DNA from: Trichomonas tenax
Lineage: Eukaryota > Parabasalia > Trichomonadida > Trichomonadidae
Assembly (NCBI GenBank): GCA_023091735.1
Contig: JALKBU010000751.1
Coordinates: forward strand, 1-25,883
Length of the DNA: 25,883 bases
Direction of reading: 5' to 3'
The notes beneath the pieces are model-generated. The model had not been told where the DNA came from. It saw only the letters and a list, made by a program, of their open reading frames with translations, and ran no database searches. A program made the position numbers and the translations under genes. Shown piece by piece: positions 10,270 through 17,230 of this stretch (positions within the stretch are counted from its first letter, which is position 1; each line of letters begins with the position of its first letter).

Positions 10270-10515
10270 ATGGTATATAGCTATAATATGAGGGGCTGCT
10301 CCTCAGTGTCCATGTCACTTTTGTGTGCATGCTTTCCAAAAATTAAACCATATCAAAACTCAAATAAAATTCGATTTGATGACGATTATTCTGTGAAGAG
10401 TCTGCCATGTAAATCTCAAAATTTTGACATGTTTGCCACTGTTTTCCCAGTTATTGGGGGCATCGGGAAATTTCAGTACGTTAAGGACCCCATTTTAGTA
10501 GAAAGCATGCTCTGA
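10270..10515 (+). other. Uncertain 81-codon frame in a less AT-rich island
   Basis: A frame from ATG 10270 to TGA within a stretch (about 10285-10620) that is visibly less AT-rich than its surroundings. The peptide has several cysteines near its start and a GGIGKF segment, but matches nothing I recognise. The minus strand over the same bases also reads in peptide-like pieces broken by stops. It could be a relic of a mobile element or of a gene; I cannot say which, or on which strand. Confidence 0.2.
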
Positions 10516-11708
10516 GTGAATTGGATATAACCAACTTCTAGAACTCACCCATGCGACGTTACCAGCACTGAACTGTACAGCCATCAATATGCTACAACTT
10601 ATCAAAGGGTATTACAGTCATTATTATGTTAAAAAATAAAGACTTGAATATTTTTGACAATATGCCGTGTAAAATTGATCAAATGACGCGTAAATTTTTT
10701 TTGACATATGATTAAAGTTAGAAAAATATTTTTACTGTATATTCATATTGTATTCATGTGGGAAATGCTAATTAACCGATAAATAGTACATATTAAGCGA
10801 GATAAATAAAATTAAAATAAAATGTGGATATTATGGTTAGTTATTGTGGATGTATATTCGGCAACGTGTGTGTTAATATATAGTATCGTCAAGCTTCGAA
10901 TGTGTCTATCAGAAGTGCTTGAAAATGCAAATGAAGGGAAAAAGTGCAAAAAAGTGATTGTTTTTAAATTCGAAAATATATTGTTGCAGATATAATATGC
11001 ATTCCAAATAATGCATATTACATTTCTGAGCCCTTTCAAAATTTGAAAGTCAATATAAATACATTTAGTATATCATTATAAATATGTTGGTATTTTTGTG
11101 TAAACTATACAATAATCTGACTCATAGAATATATTGAGAGAGCATATGCGAAATGTGTTATTTACTTATGCATTTTATGTACATATTATACTGTTGTTTT
11201 ACGTCATTCAATATTTCTGAGAATAATTTCAGATGATTCAAAAGCTATTTACTAAATCATTACCTAATTCTGATATTTCTTTATTTTATAGTAACATATT
11301 CAAAAATTAAAAATCACCTTATTGCTACTTTACAACATAATAATAACATTTTTTGAATCATTCACTATAATATTTTCTAATTCATTTTTATTATTATCTT
11401 TACTCTCAATGTTTATTTATTCTCAAATCTTTTTCTCTCATAAATTTATGTTATTATTGGAAAGAAATGTGTCAAAACGTTTTCTCATTTTAAATAATAT
11501 TGATTTACATATAATAATATTATAATTATTCCATACAATAAAATGATTTCAAAATCAATGACTTTTATTTAATTTTCTTATTTTGAAAGTCATAATATTT
11601 TGACAATTGAAATGTTTTATCTCCATATCGCCATCTGCATGTCTACGTTAGAGGAAATGGACAAAAAGCAGGTCAATTGTCAAAGAAATTCGATCCTGAA
11701 ATATATTT
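10516..11708. other. Long AT-rich spacer without a supportable gene
   Basis: Low-complexity AT-rich DNA. The frames here are isoleucine/phenylalanine-rich translations of AT tracts with no conserved motif. Nothing else was recognised. Confidence 0.4.
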
Positions 11709-11726
11709 AAGTATAGCGCTATACTT
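11709..11726. repeat. Perfect 18-bp palindrome
   Basis: AAGTATAGCGCTATACTT is its own reverse complement and has no loop. It lies about 95 bp to the left of the five-hairpin array. It could be a dimeric protein site or a chance palindrome; no further evidence is available. Confidence 0.6.
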
Positions 11727-11820
11727 CATTATATAGGCTATACATCAGATATATTGGAGCTGTAGATGTAATTTTTGTGTTTGATTGTGCCTGATGTTGG
11801 TAATTTATCCAATATTAATA

Positions 11821-11928
11821 TTAATAAATATCATCAAAAATAATCAATTTCTAGCACAAGCTATACAGAGCATCGAATATTTGGAGAACTTGTGCCAGAA
11901 ATTGATCATTTTTGATGGTATTTATTAA
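11821..11928 (-). repeat. Hairpin A (40-bp stem, 28-nt loop)
   Basis: Arms 11821-11860 and 11889-11928 are reverse complements at 37 of 40 positions. Two of the three exceptions become U-G pairs in a minus-strand transcript, one in a plus-strand transcript. It is the longest stem in the array. Confidence 0.85.
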
Positions 11929-11949
11929 CGGAGAATTATAAATCATAAA

Positions 11950-12028
11950 TTGCTTCAGCTGTCCAACAGCATGACAAACGTGTGCTCGCAAGCTATCTGT
12001 TTGTCATGCAATTAGACAGCTGAAGCAA
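11950..12028 (-). repeat. Hairpin B (30-bp stem, 19-nt loop)
   Basis: Arms 11950-11979 and 11999-12028 pair at 27 of 30 positions. Two exceptions become G-U on the minus strand and one is A-A. With two more mismatches the stem can be extended outward to 11944 and 12034. Confidence 0.85.
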
Positions 12029-12066
12029 GTAATGTAAATCGATGATTGAAATATTTCGATTCATAG

Positions 12067-12137
12067 CATTTTCTACGAGTCTCTGAGATTTCTAGGCCAT
12101 TCGATATCTTAGCAACCTCAGAGACCCATAGAAAATG
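12067..12137 (-). repeat. Hairpin C (28-bp stem, 15-nt loop)
   Basis: Arms 12067-12094 and 12110-12137 pair at 24 of 28 positions. Three exceptions become G-U or U-G on the minus strand. The stem probably continues outward beyond a 2-nt bulge (ATTCA on both sides). Confidence 0.8.
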
Positions 12138-12186
12138 TTGAATTGTAAAATGAAATCGAATTAGAACGCTCTGAGCGAGTTTCGAT

Positions 12187-12259
12187 GGCACCAACATTCA
12201 ACAAGCCATTAGATACCATGAACAGATTCGTATCCAATGGCTTGTTGACTGTTGGTTCC
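12187..12259 (-). repeat. Hairpin D (30-bp stem, 13-nt loop)
   Basis: Arms 12187-12216 and 12230-12259 pair at 27 of 30 positions. One exception becomes U-G on the minus strand and two are true mismatches. Confidence 0.85.
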
Positions 12260-12316
12260 TTGATAATGATGTAATTGCGAGAATATCGAAGAAGTTGTGA
12301 ATTTTATAACGACAAA

Positions 12317-12385
12317 CTACTAGTTCTTCACTGGCTAGAGGAATACCTTCACTGATATCCCTCCAAATCAGTGAAGAACTAGTAG
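12317..12385 (-). repeat. Hairpin E (29/30-nt arms, 10-nt loop), at the pseudogene end
   Basis: Arms 12317-12345 and 12356-12385 pair at 25 of 29 positions with a one-base bulge. The first 17 pairs (CTACTAGTTCTTCACTG and its complement) are perfect. Three exceptions become G-U on the minus strand and one on the plus. The right arm begins where NUDIX-like coding sequence stops being recognisable. Confidence 0.85.
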
Positions 12386-12389
12386 AAAA

Positions 12390-12802
12390 CGCATTAGAGG
12401 AAACAGGGAATATGTCCTTTGTGAGTATTTTGCCTGTAATCGGTGTAACATCGACGCCTGTCTCCTCTTTGGCCTCTTTTATGGCTACGTGGAGGAAATC
12501 TGGCACAAGTTGTGTCCACCTGGAGGACTCCAGTTTTGTGTAATATTGTGATGCACTAAGAGTGTTTTTGTCCTTTCTTTGTTGAATACGAATGCTGTTG
12601 AAGTAAAATGAGCGAAAACGTTTTCTCTCTCCAAAATATCTGGAAATGTATCCATATATTTCAGCACAGTCTTCTTGTCCATGATTTCGTTCGCTAACTG
12701 TGGAACATAGTCTTCGATTGTCTTTCTAGCAATGCTCCAAGCGCCCTTTGTTATCATTTGACATAATTTAACCTTATATTTGCTTCTTTTCCTCGACATC
12801 AT
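12390..12802 (-). pseudogene. NUDIX hydrolase, frameshifted and 3'-truncated
   Basis: From ATG 12802 the frame encodes about 97 residues ending in the conserved strand and loop HHNITQNWSPPGGH of NUDIX hydrolases, which cleave nucleoside diphosphates linked to another group. It then shifts frame near 12504-12512. The NUDIX helix follows in another frame as PDFLHVAIKEAKEETGVDV, retaining the REUXEE-type core as KEAKEETG. Compared with bacterial-type relatives of the GGHxDGDPD form, the eight bases between GGH and PDF suggest a loss of about 4 nt. Homology fades after DIFPV, at hairpin E, so the C-terminal third of the domain is missing. The locus cannot make a complete enzyme. The short in-frame extension through the hairpins to 12198 looks non-native. 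The family is clear; the specific substrate is not. Confidence 0.75.
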
Positions 12803-13122
12803 TATTCAACCTTTATCTCATTATCAATAAAATCTCAATCGATTTAACCACATCAAAAGCATACAATGATACCATTACTATTAATCTATAATATTAAATT
12901 TTCTATTGCACATCTCTAATCATAACTTTCTGAATGAATAATATCAACAAAATTATATATTTTTAAAAGTGTCATTTTTCAGCATTGCTTTCTAATTTGT
13001 TATTGGAACATTGCTTACAATAGAAATTTATGACGTTTTGGATGATAAGAATATATAGATGAAGGATCTTAAAAAGAATAATTATTTTGACGTTTTATTT
13101 TACCGATTTGCTGTCCAGATGA
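12803..13122. other. AT-rich spacer between the NUDIX pseudogene and DMC1
   Basis: This 320-bp stretch is the 3' flank of DMC1 and the 5' flank of the NUDIX remnant, both on the minus strand. I saw no initiator of the TCA(C/T)(A/T) type close to the NUDIX ATG and no other feature. Confidence 0.4.
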
Positions 13123-14139
13123 TTATGCTGTTAAGTCAGCAATTCCTGCATCTGACAATTCATAGGATGCTTCAGCTTCTGGTAGAGAAGGTGAATCATA
13201 AATTTTTGCAACTCTTTCAGCTCCTTTTCCTTTACGAAGATAGAGCCTTGTTGTTGAAGCATGTGCAAGAATGTGGCCTCCAATTGGTTTTGGAGCCTGA
13301 ACGAAAAGTGCTGAATCGGGAGAAGCCATAACTTGATTTGTGATGAATACGGCGACGTTGTATTCCGAAGCAAGCTTTGTTAGGGCAGCCATCATCTGAC
13401 CAAGTGTCTGCTGCCTCTCAGCAAGTTCACCTCTTCCACTAAAATCAACTCGGAAAAGAGCTGTTATGGAATCGATGATAAGGAGTCTATATTGGTCTTC
13501 GGCCATCTGTGCAGCTGCAGCCTGGATCAACTGCATCTGCTGTTCATGTGTAAAAGCTCTTGCATAAAGGATATTCTCAAGAGCTTGATCGCCATCGATG
13601 CCGAACCTCGCTGCGATGACTGGGATTCTTTCAGGTCTAAAAGTTCCTTCGGTGTCAATGAAGCAAACTTTTCCTTGTCCACCTCCTTGCGCAAGTGGAA
13701 GCTGTGCTGTGATGCACAGTGTATGGCATAATTGAGTCTTTCCGGTTCTAAACTCACCGAAAACTTCCGTAATAGACATTGATTCGACGCCTCCGCCGAG
13801 AAGTTTGTCGAGTTCATTACTTCCTGTAGTAAGTCGGATTATCTTTGACCTGTTCTTCAAGCATGTAGCACCACTGATGAACGTAAAGTTCTCTGTTTCG
13901 AGGCTTTGGGCAGCAGCAATTAATTTGTCAACTTTTGCATCAGAGATGCCTTTCACGTTTGCCAATCTCTTCTTTGTCTCCATTAAGATTGACCCTACTG
14001 TGCAAATGCCGGCTTCTTTGAGTTTCTTGATATCTGCAGCATTAATTCCCGCTTGTTGGAGTTTGTCAATTGAATCGAACGTCTGCTGGATGTTTTCGTA
14101 CTCCTCTTCAGTGGGTGCGACAGTGCGCGCTCTGCTCAT
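13123..14139 (-). CDS. DMC1: Meiotic recombinase DMC1 (RecA/RAD51 family)
   Basis: A 338-residue protein of the usual length that is expected to form filaments on single-stranded DNA and carry out strand exchange between homologues. An N-terminal helix-hairpin-helix region (about 25-80) precedes the ATPase core. That core has Walker A GEFRTGKT at 128-135, Walker B LLIID at 219-223, the FSGRGELAERQQ segment (from 233) and the C-terminal GGHILAHASTTR (287-298). DMC1-like choices include ADIKKLKEAGICT, KVDK, GGGVESMSITE and GGHILAHASTTR, whereas RAD51 would read ET.SITE and GGN.IAHASTTR. Some positions (TEGTFRPER, LPEAEA) are RAD51-like, so assignment rests on the balance. Loop 2 seems one residue shorter than in animal DMC1. 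The start is the only sensible ATG. A 9-bp inverted repeat lies just upstream. Confidence 0.9.
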   Translation of the reverse strand: MSRARTVAPTEEEYENIQQTFDSIDKLQQAGINAADIKKLKEAGICTVGSILMETKKRLANVKGISDAKVDKLIAAAQSLETENFTFISGATCLKNRSKIIRLTTGSNELDKLLGGGVESMSITEVFGEFRTGKTQLCHTLCITAQLPLAQGGGQGKVCFIDTEGTFRPERIPVIAARFGIDGDQALENILYARAFTHEQQMQLIQAAAAQMAEDQYRLLIIDSITALFRVDFSGRGELAERQQTLGQMMAALTKLASEYNVAVFITNQVMASPDSALFVQAPKPIGGHILAHASTTRLYLRKGKGAERVAKIYDSPSLPEAEASYELSDAGIADLTA

Positions 14140-14156
14140 TAATAAATATTAATTTA

Positions 14157-14183
14157 CGTGATGTGTTCATTCACCACATCACG
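14157..14183. promoter_or_regulatory. Perfect 9-bp inverted repeat at the DMC1 promoter
   Basis: CGTGATGTG at 14157-14165 and CACATCACG at 14175-14183 are exact reverse complements with a 9-nt spacer, 18-44 bp upstream of the DMC1 ATG. The minus strand contains TCACGTAAA, with A 20 nt from the ATG, a near match to the trichomonad initiator. A dimeric regulator site overlapping the transcription start is plausible but inferred. Confidence 0.5.
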
Positions 14184-14533
14184 GATGTCACTTTTTTGTT
14201 TCAACTTTTCACAAATTGATTTCTATTTAAAATTTGATCTCTACTTTTCATTCTATGCTTAATTACCGAAGAATCATCAAAAATTGAAAAATATCTAAAA
14301 CTCAAACTTGTTATTGAGTCACTTTGTTAATTGTAACTATCATCGAAATATCACCTTAGTTTATGTTTTGATTGTTGAGATCATATATTGAAGAAGGATA
14401 AATTTGAAGATATATTATTTAGAGTAAACAAACAATTACTTGGTAATAGAATACTGAAATCCTAATCTGTGAAAATCAGAAAGTTATTTTTGGTTCTTTA
14501 GCTAAGGATTAATTTTGGAAGATAAAAATCGAT
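14184..14533. other. Spacer between DMC1 and the small coiled-coil gene
   Basis: AT-rich, with no frame or motif I can support apart from the DMC1-proximal inverted repeat listed separately. Confidence 0.4.
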
Positions 14534-14884
14534 TCAATCTCGTTTAACTTTTCCTCGTAATTGATTCCTCATTTCATTTGCTTGTTTCAGACGTTCTTGT
14601 AAGTCTTGAATTTCGATTGCTTGGGCCATATGAAGAAATGTTAACTTCTGTGTGGCTAAAATGTCTTCAGGTATATTCTTTGAGTCTAAACTTAATAGCT
14701 CTAACTCCAGTTGATTAATATAAGTTAAATCGTCGGCTGTTGAATAATATTGGAATGATTTTAAGAAATCTTGGTAATCTCTGTCGATATTTGAATCAAT
14801 TGCCTGACTTATCATTGTATTCTGAGATATTGACTTCTTTAAGTCGTACTCATCTTGAATATCATAAATGTTCTTCCTTCTCAT
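14534..14884 (-). CDS. Small acidic coiled-coil protein of unknown function (116 aa)
   Basis: A complete frame from ATG 14884. It encodes MRRKN then an acidic helical body, with a likely coiled coil over about residues 80-112 (heptad-like LATQKLTFLHMAQAIEIQ and the following leucines) and a basic tail ending GKVKRD. It has no signal peptide, membrane segment or named domain. The initiator is strong: TCATTT on the minus strand at 14896-14891, A at 14894, 10 nt before the ATG. Small coiled-coil subunits of complexes often look like this, but no specific family is recognised. Confidence 0.7.
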   Translation of the reverse strand: MRRKNIYDIQDEYDLKKSISQNTMISQAIDSNIDRDYQDFLKSFQYYSTADDLTYINQLELELLSLDSKNIPEDILATQKLTFLHMAQAIEIQDLQERLKQANEMRNQLRGKVKRD

Positions 14885-14896
14885 TGATAAAAATGA
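14881..14896. promoter_or_regulatory. Overlapping divergent initiators
   Basis: The 16-mer TCATTGATAAAAATGA reads TCATTTTTATCAATGA on the other strand. On the minus strand it offers an initiator 10 nt before ATG 14884. On the plus strand TCATT at 14881-14885 (A at 14883) lies 10 nt before ATG 14893. Each initiator overlaps the other strand's start codon. The minus-strand use is well supported; the plus-strand use depends on whether the small ORF is real. Confidence 0.45.
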
Positions 14897-15063
14897 CTTT
14901 TGACAAATCTCTTTCCACTACCAATGCCTCTTGTTTCATGGTATTTAAGCCCTCACACTTTAAATTATTATATAAAAAAATTTTAAACAAAACAATATCA
15001 TTCAATGAACAACAAATATTCTTAGAGCTAAACGATTTCACAAATAGATATCAGTTGATATAA
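14893..15063 (+). CDS. Possible 56-residue ORF, divergent from the coiled-coil gene
   Basis: ATG 14893 to TAA, encoding MTFDKSLSTTNASCFMVFKP at the start and a lysine/leucine-rich then asparagine-rich remainder. No family is recognised. Support comes from an initiator-like TCATT 10 nt upstream and a peptide that is less monotonous than usual AT-rich noise. It could equally be a chance frame or the start of a truncated gene. Confidence 0.3.
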   Translation: MTFDKSLSTTNASCFMVFKPSHFKLLYKKILNKTISFNEQQIFLELNDFTNRYQLI

Positions 15064-15505
15064 CATCATATTAATTTTCATATTTGATCAAATGAATGAA
15101 TTAAGCCAAAACTATAATGGAAAAGTGAATGCACATCTATTGGATATTCAATATATTAGAACTATTAAATCATATTTATCAATTGTTCAAAGTTAAAATT
15201 AGCATATAGATATATGAGAAAAGTGATACTATATTTACTGTATAGAATGTGTTTAGAATATAGCAATCTTTTGAAATTATTATTTTTGGCAATCAAAAAA
15301 TAATTATATCATTATACGAGAAAAATAAAGTTATGTATTATGCATAGTCCATACCCGATCAGCATTGGTCTAATCCAAAATCAATTTAGTGAACTAAGAA
15401 TTGGCATATAGTTATACGAGAAAAGTGAGATCTCATAATAAGTAGATATCATGCATAGCAAAATCAGGCTAAAATAAAAATTCAACTTTACAAGCGGTTT
15501 TCTCA
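15064..15505. repeat. Spacer with three degenerate ~100-bp-spaced repeats
   Basis: A short sequence recurs: TATATGAGAAAAGTGA at 15211-15226, TATACGAGAAAAATAA at 15313-15328 and TATACGAGAAAAGTGA at 15413-15428, at steps of 102 and 100 bp. The first and third are preceded by related GCATATAG sequence. TATGCATAG-like words also repeat. The rest of the spacer is AT-rich and diverged. This may be an old tandem duplication in the COMMD10 upstream region or repeated regulatory sites. Confidence 0.5.
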
Positions 15506-16081
15506 ATGAGTGAAACAAACAGTAATCTTTCCGAGGCCCTGAAAATAGTTGAAAAGATCCCACAAAGACCTTTCGCTCAGCTTCTCAGGCGCCTTGCCAT
15601 CGCTCTTAAGGATCGTGATAATATTCCTTTTTCCGAGGATGAAGTCGAAATTCTTCTTGATCAATTCAAAATAACACCAACAGAACTCGAATCATTCTTC
15701 TCTGCGTGCCAGTATATCCTTCAGCAGGCAGCCTGCTACTCATTCAACTCCGAAAAGACTCAAATGTACGCTTCTCAATGCGGCGTTTCAGATGAAATCG
15801 CCGAATGCTTCTCAGCTGTTTGGGATGCTGAAGGAGAAGATTTGATCAATGCTTTGAAGAGCAGAACATTGACAGACGATGTTCTCGATAATACTTCATG
15901 GAGATTAAATCTTAAGGCAGCACAGAACGGAAAACCACCGTCTAGACAGCCAATAATGCTTCTCGACTTAAATGTTACTGGAGAAAAGAAGCCAATTACA
16001 ATTCAATTTACTCATGAAGAGCTCTCTAAGTTCTATGACCAAATTGAACAGATCCAACAGCAGGTTGATCGCCTTACTTAA
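15506..16081 (+). CDS. COMMD10: COMM domain protein, COMMD10-like (Commander complex subunit)
   Basis: A 191-residue protein, close to the usual ~200 for COMMD proteins. The N-terminal helical domain (about 1-120) contains RPFAQLLRRLAIAL and PFSEDEVEILLDQF. The C-terminal COMM domain starts near 127 with the conserved tryptophan in SWRLNLKAAQ, continues through PIMLLDLNV and PITIQFTHEELSKFY, and ends EQIQQQVDRLT. The end and the FS(E/E)xE region match the pattern I know for COMMD10. Ten COMMD subunits form a ring with CCDC22 and CCDC93 in the Commander complex, which recycles endosomal membrane cargo together with Retriever. The stop is followed by A (TAAA), the trichomonad-type polyadenylation context. 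Confident for the family, fairly confident for the paralogue. Confidence 0.85.
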   Translation: MSETNSNLSEALKIVEKIPQRPFAQLLRRLAIALKDRDNIPFSEDEVEILLDQFKITPTELESFFSACQYILQQAACYSFNSEKTQMYASQCGVSDEIAECFSAVWDAEGEDLINALKSRTLTDDVLDNTSWRLNLKAAQNGKPPSRQPIMLLDLNVTGEKKPITIQFTHEELSKFYDQIEQIQQQVDRLT

Positions 16082-16436
16082 AAACACAGTATAAACTTTC
16101 TTTATTGGTTTGATTTTTTGTAACATAATTCAATATTTTCTTTTTCATTCTTTCCAAATTAAATCTTCAAAATGGGTTCCTCTATAAATAAATCTTTGTC
16201 TATTGAATTGTTTGATTTTCTAATTTTCATATATTAAGACATTTTTAAATTTGTTATTTCAAAGCCTGAAATATTTGAGAATATTATTTCCTCTACCTTG
16301 AGATTTTATTATTTAAGTTATTATGATACGATATCGTAGAAAACGAAACGAATCGAATAGAAATAAGAGTAAATATGAGATAATAACGAAATAAAATTGT
16401 TTACAAAATGAACTATGCAAAACAGAGTATGAAAAA
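16082..16436. other. Convergent 3' spacer
   Basis: AT-rich spacer between the convergent ends of COMMD10 and the PH-like gene. No gene, hairpin or repeat was recognised. Confidence 0.4.
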
Positions 16437-16958
16437 TTACTCTATAGAGAGCTTTGAAGAGAAATTAAGATTCGCTGGTGGTGGAGGGATATTTGGCATT
16501 TTATCTGGGAATGGCTTTTCGGCGTAAGTGCGGGCCTTGGAGAATACCGATATTTTCTGCTTGGAAGTGTCGGTTTCTGGTGGTTGATTTTGATAAGATC
16601 TAATTCCGTCGAACCAAAGCTCCATTGTTTCTACTTGACTCAGCATAATGAGCGGTTTATCGTTCTTAATCGAAATTTGAATATATTTAATGTTTCCTGT
16701 TTCGCCGGAAACATTTCCCCACGAGAGTGACTCGAAAGTAGATATTTTAAGTGGAATATTTTCGTTTTTACCGTCATTTGCAATAACAATTGCCTTTAAT
16801 TTCTGATTGTAGTAAGCTGTAGTTGTATTTAATCCTTCAAAGGCAGAAGCTTTAGAAACGGAGTTCCTTAAGACAACGAAATCCGAGTGTTTGGAAATGT
16901 AAGACTGCACATACTTAGTAAACAAGGTTTCAGGTGTTGCTAACTCAGTACGCTCCAT
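16437..16958 (-). CDS. Small PH-like protein with proline-rich C-terminus, possibly ELMO-like
   Basis: A 173-residue frame from ATG 16958. Residues about 30-125 read like the alternating strands and terminal helix of a PH domain, with YYNQKLKAIVIANDG in the middle and MELWFDGIRSYQN as the closing helix. This is followed by MPNIPPPPANLNF, a proline motif near the end. A PH domain followed by a C-terminal PxxP tail is how ELMO/CED-12 scaffolds of the RAC activator DOCK end, so this could be a stand-alone or truncated ELMO tail. I base that on arrangement, not on strong identity. An out-of-frame, protein-like ORF overlaps its start, so this ATG may be internal to a longer broken gene. Confidence 0.5.
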   Translation of the reverse strand: MERTELATPETLFTKYVQSYISKHSDFVVLRNSVSKASAFEGLNTTTAYYNQKLKAIVIANDGKNENIPLKISTFESLSWGNVSGETGNIKYIQISIKNDKPLIMLSQVETMELWFDGIRSYQNQPPETDTSKQKISVFSKARTYAEKPFPDKMPNIPPPPANLNFSSKLSIE

Positions 16959-17230
16959 TTTCTGTCACGTTTTGTTGCATTGTCAAAATATAAATCTGAT
17001 GATTGAATAAATGGATATTTGGAGCCTTGATTGGGCAATGGATTGTTTTTCATCAAATTTTGACTTTTTTCTTTTCGGATGATATTTTTTGGTGAATTGT
17101 AAAAATAAAGTCCGTCACTCGGCAAATTAGCAAGAATATGTCCTGGCACTCTTATTCTTTGACTACGAAAATCCGAATTAACATCAAAAATCGAGCATCG
17201 AATTTAGCGTTTGTCCATATTGTCATTCAT
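16940..17230 (-). pseudogene. Broken upstream reading frame overlapping the PH-like gene
   Basis: On the minus strand, ATG 17230 opens a frame that meets TAA at 17206-17204 (codon 9) and then reads protein-like for about 88 codons, with segments such as VPGHILANLPSDGLYFYN and SSDLYFDNATKRDRK, ending at 16940. It overlaps the 16958 ATG by 19 nt in another frame. There is no other ATG near its beginning. The simplest view is the N-terminal part of the PH-like gene, or a neighbouring gene, carrying a nonsense codon and a frameshift. A spliced first exon is the alternative, but I saw no GTATGT-type donor. Confidence 0.4.

Larger units (their letters stand above)
11821..12385 (-). repeat. Array of five regularly spaced long hairpins, unrelated stems
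   Basis: Five imperfect inverted repeats follow one another in 565 bp, with centres at about 11874, 11989, 12102, 12223 and 12350 (steps of about 115, 113, 121 and 127). Stems are 28-40 bp and loops 10-28 nt, the size of single pre-miRNA-like hairpins. The stems do not resemble each other. Over the 157 stem pairs I counted, 140 are Watson-Crick. Of the remaining pairs, 11 become G-U if the minus strand is transcribed and only 2 become G-U if the plus strand is. This points to a minus-strand RNA, the same strand as the adjacent NUDIX pseudogene. An RNA precursor function is inferred, not shown. Confidence 0.7.

Noticed and set aside
11322..11525. 67-codon hydrophobic frame in the AT-rich spacer
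   Set aside because: Translation of low-complexity T-rich DNA. No initiator and no conserved pattern, so a small membrane protein cannot be supported.
11821..12385. CRISPR array or transposon terminal inverted repeats
   Set aside because: The five stems are unrelated to each other, so there is no common direct repeat as in CRISPR. Each inverted pair encloses only 10-28 nt, too short for an element between terminal repeats.
12198..12506. A separate 102-codon gene starting at MPDFLHVA
   Set aside because: Its first codon is GTG and its first 40 residues are the second half of the NUDIX motif. The remainder is hairpin sequence. It is the shifted part of the NUDIX pseudogene.
16940..17149. Spliced first exon joined to the PH-like gene
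   Set aside because: No GTATGT-like donor and no ACTAACACACAG-like trichomonad branch/acceptor sequence was found between the two frames, so I prefer a broken frame.
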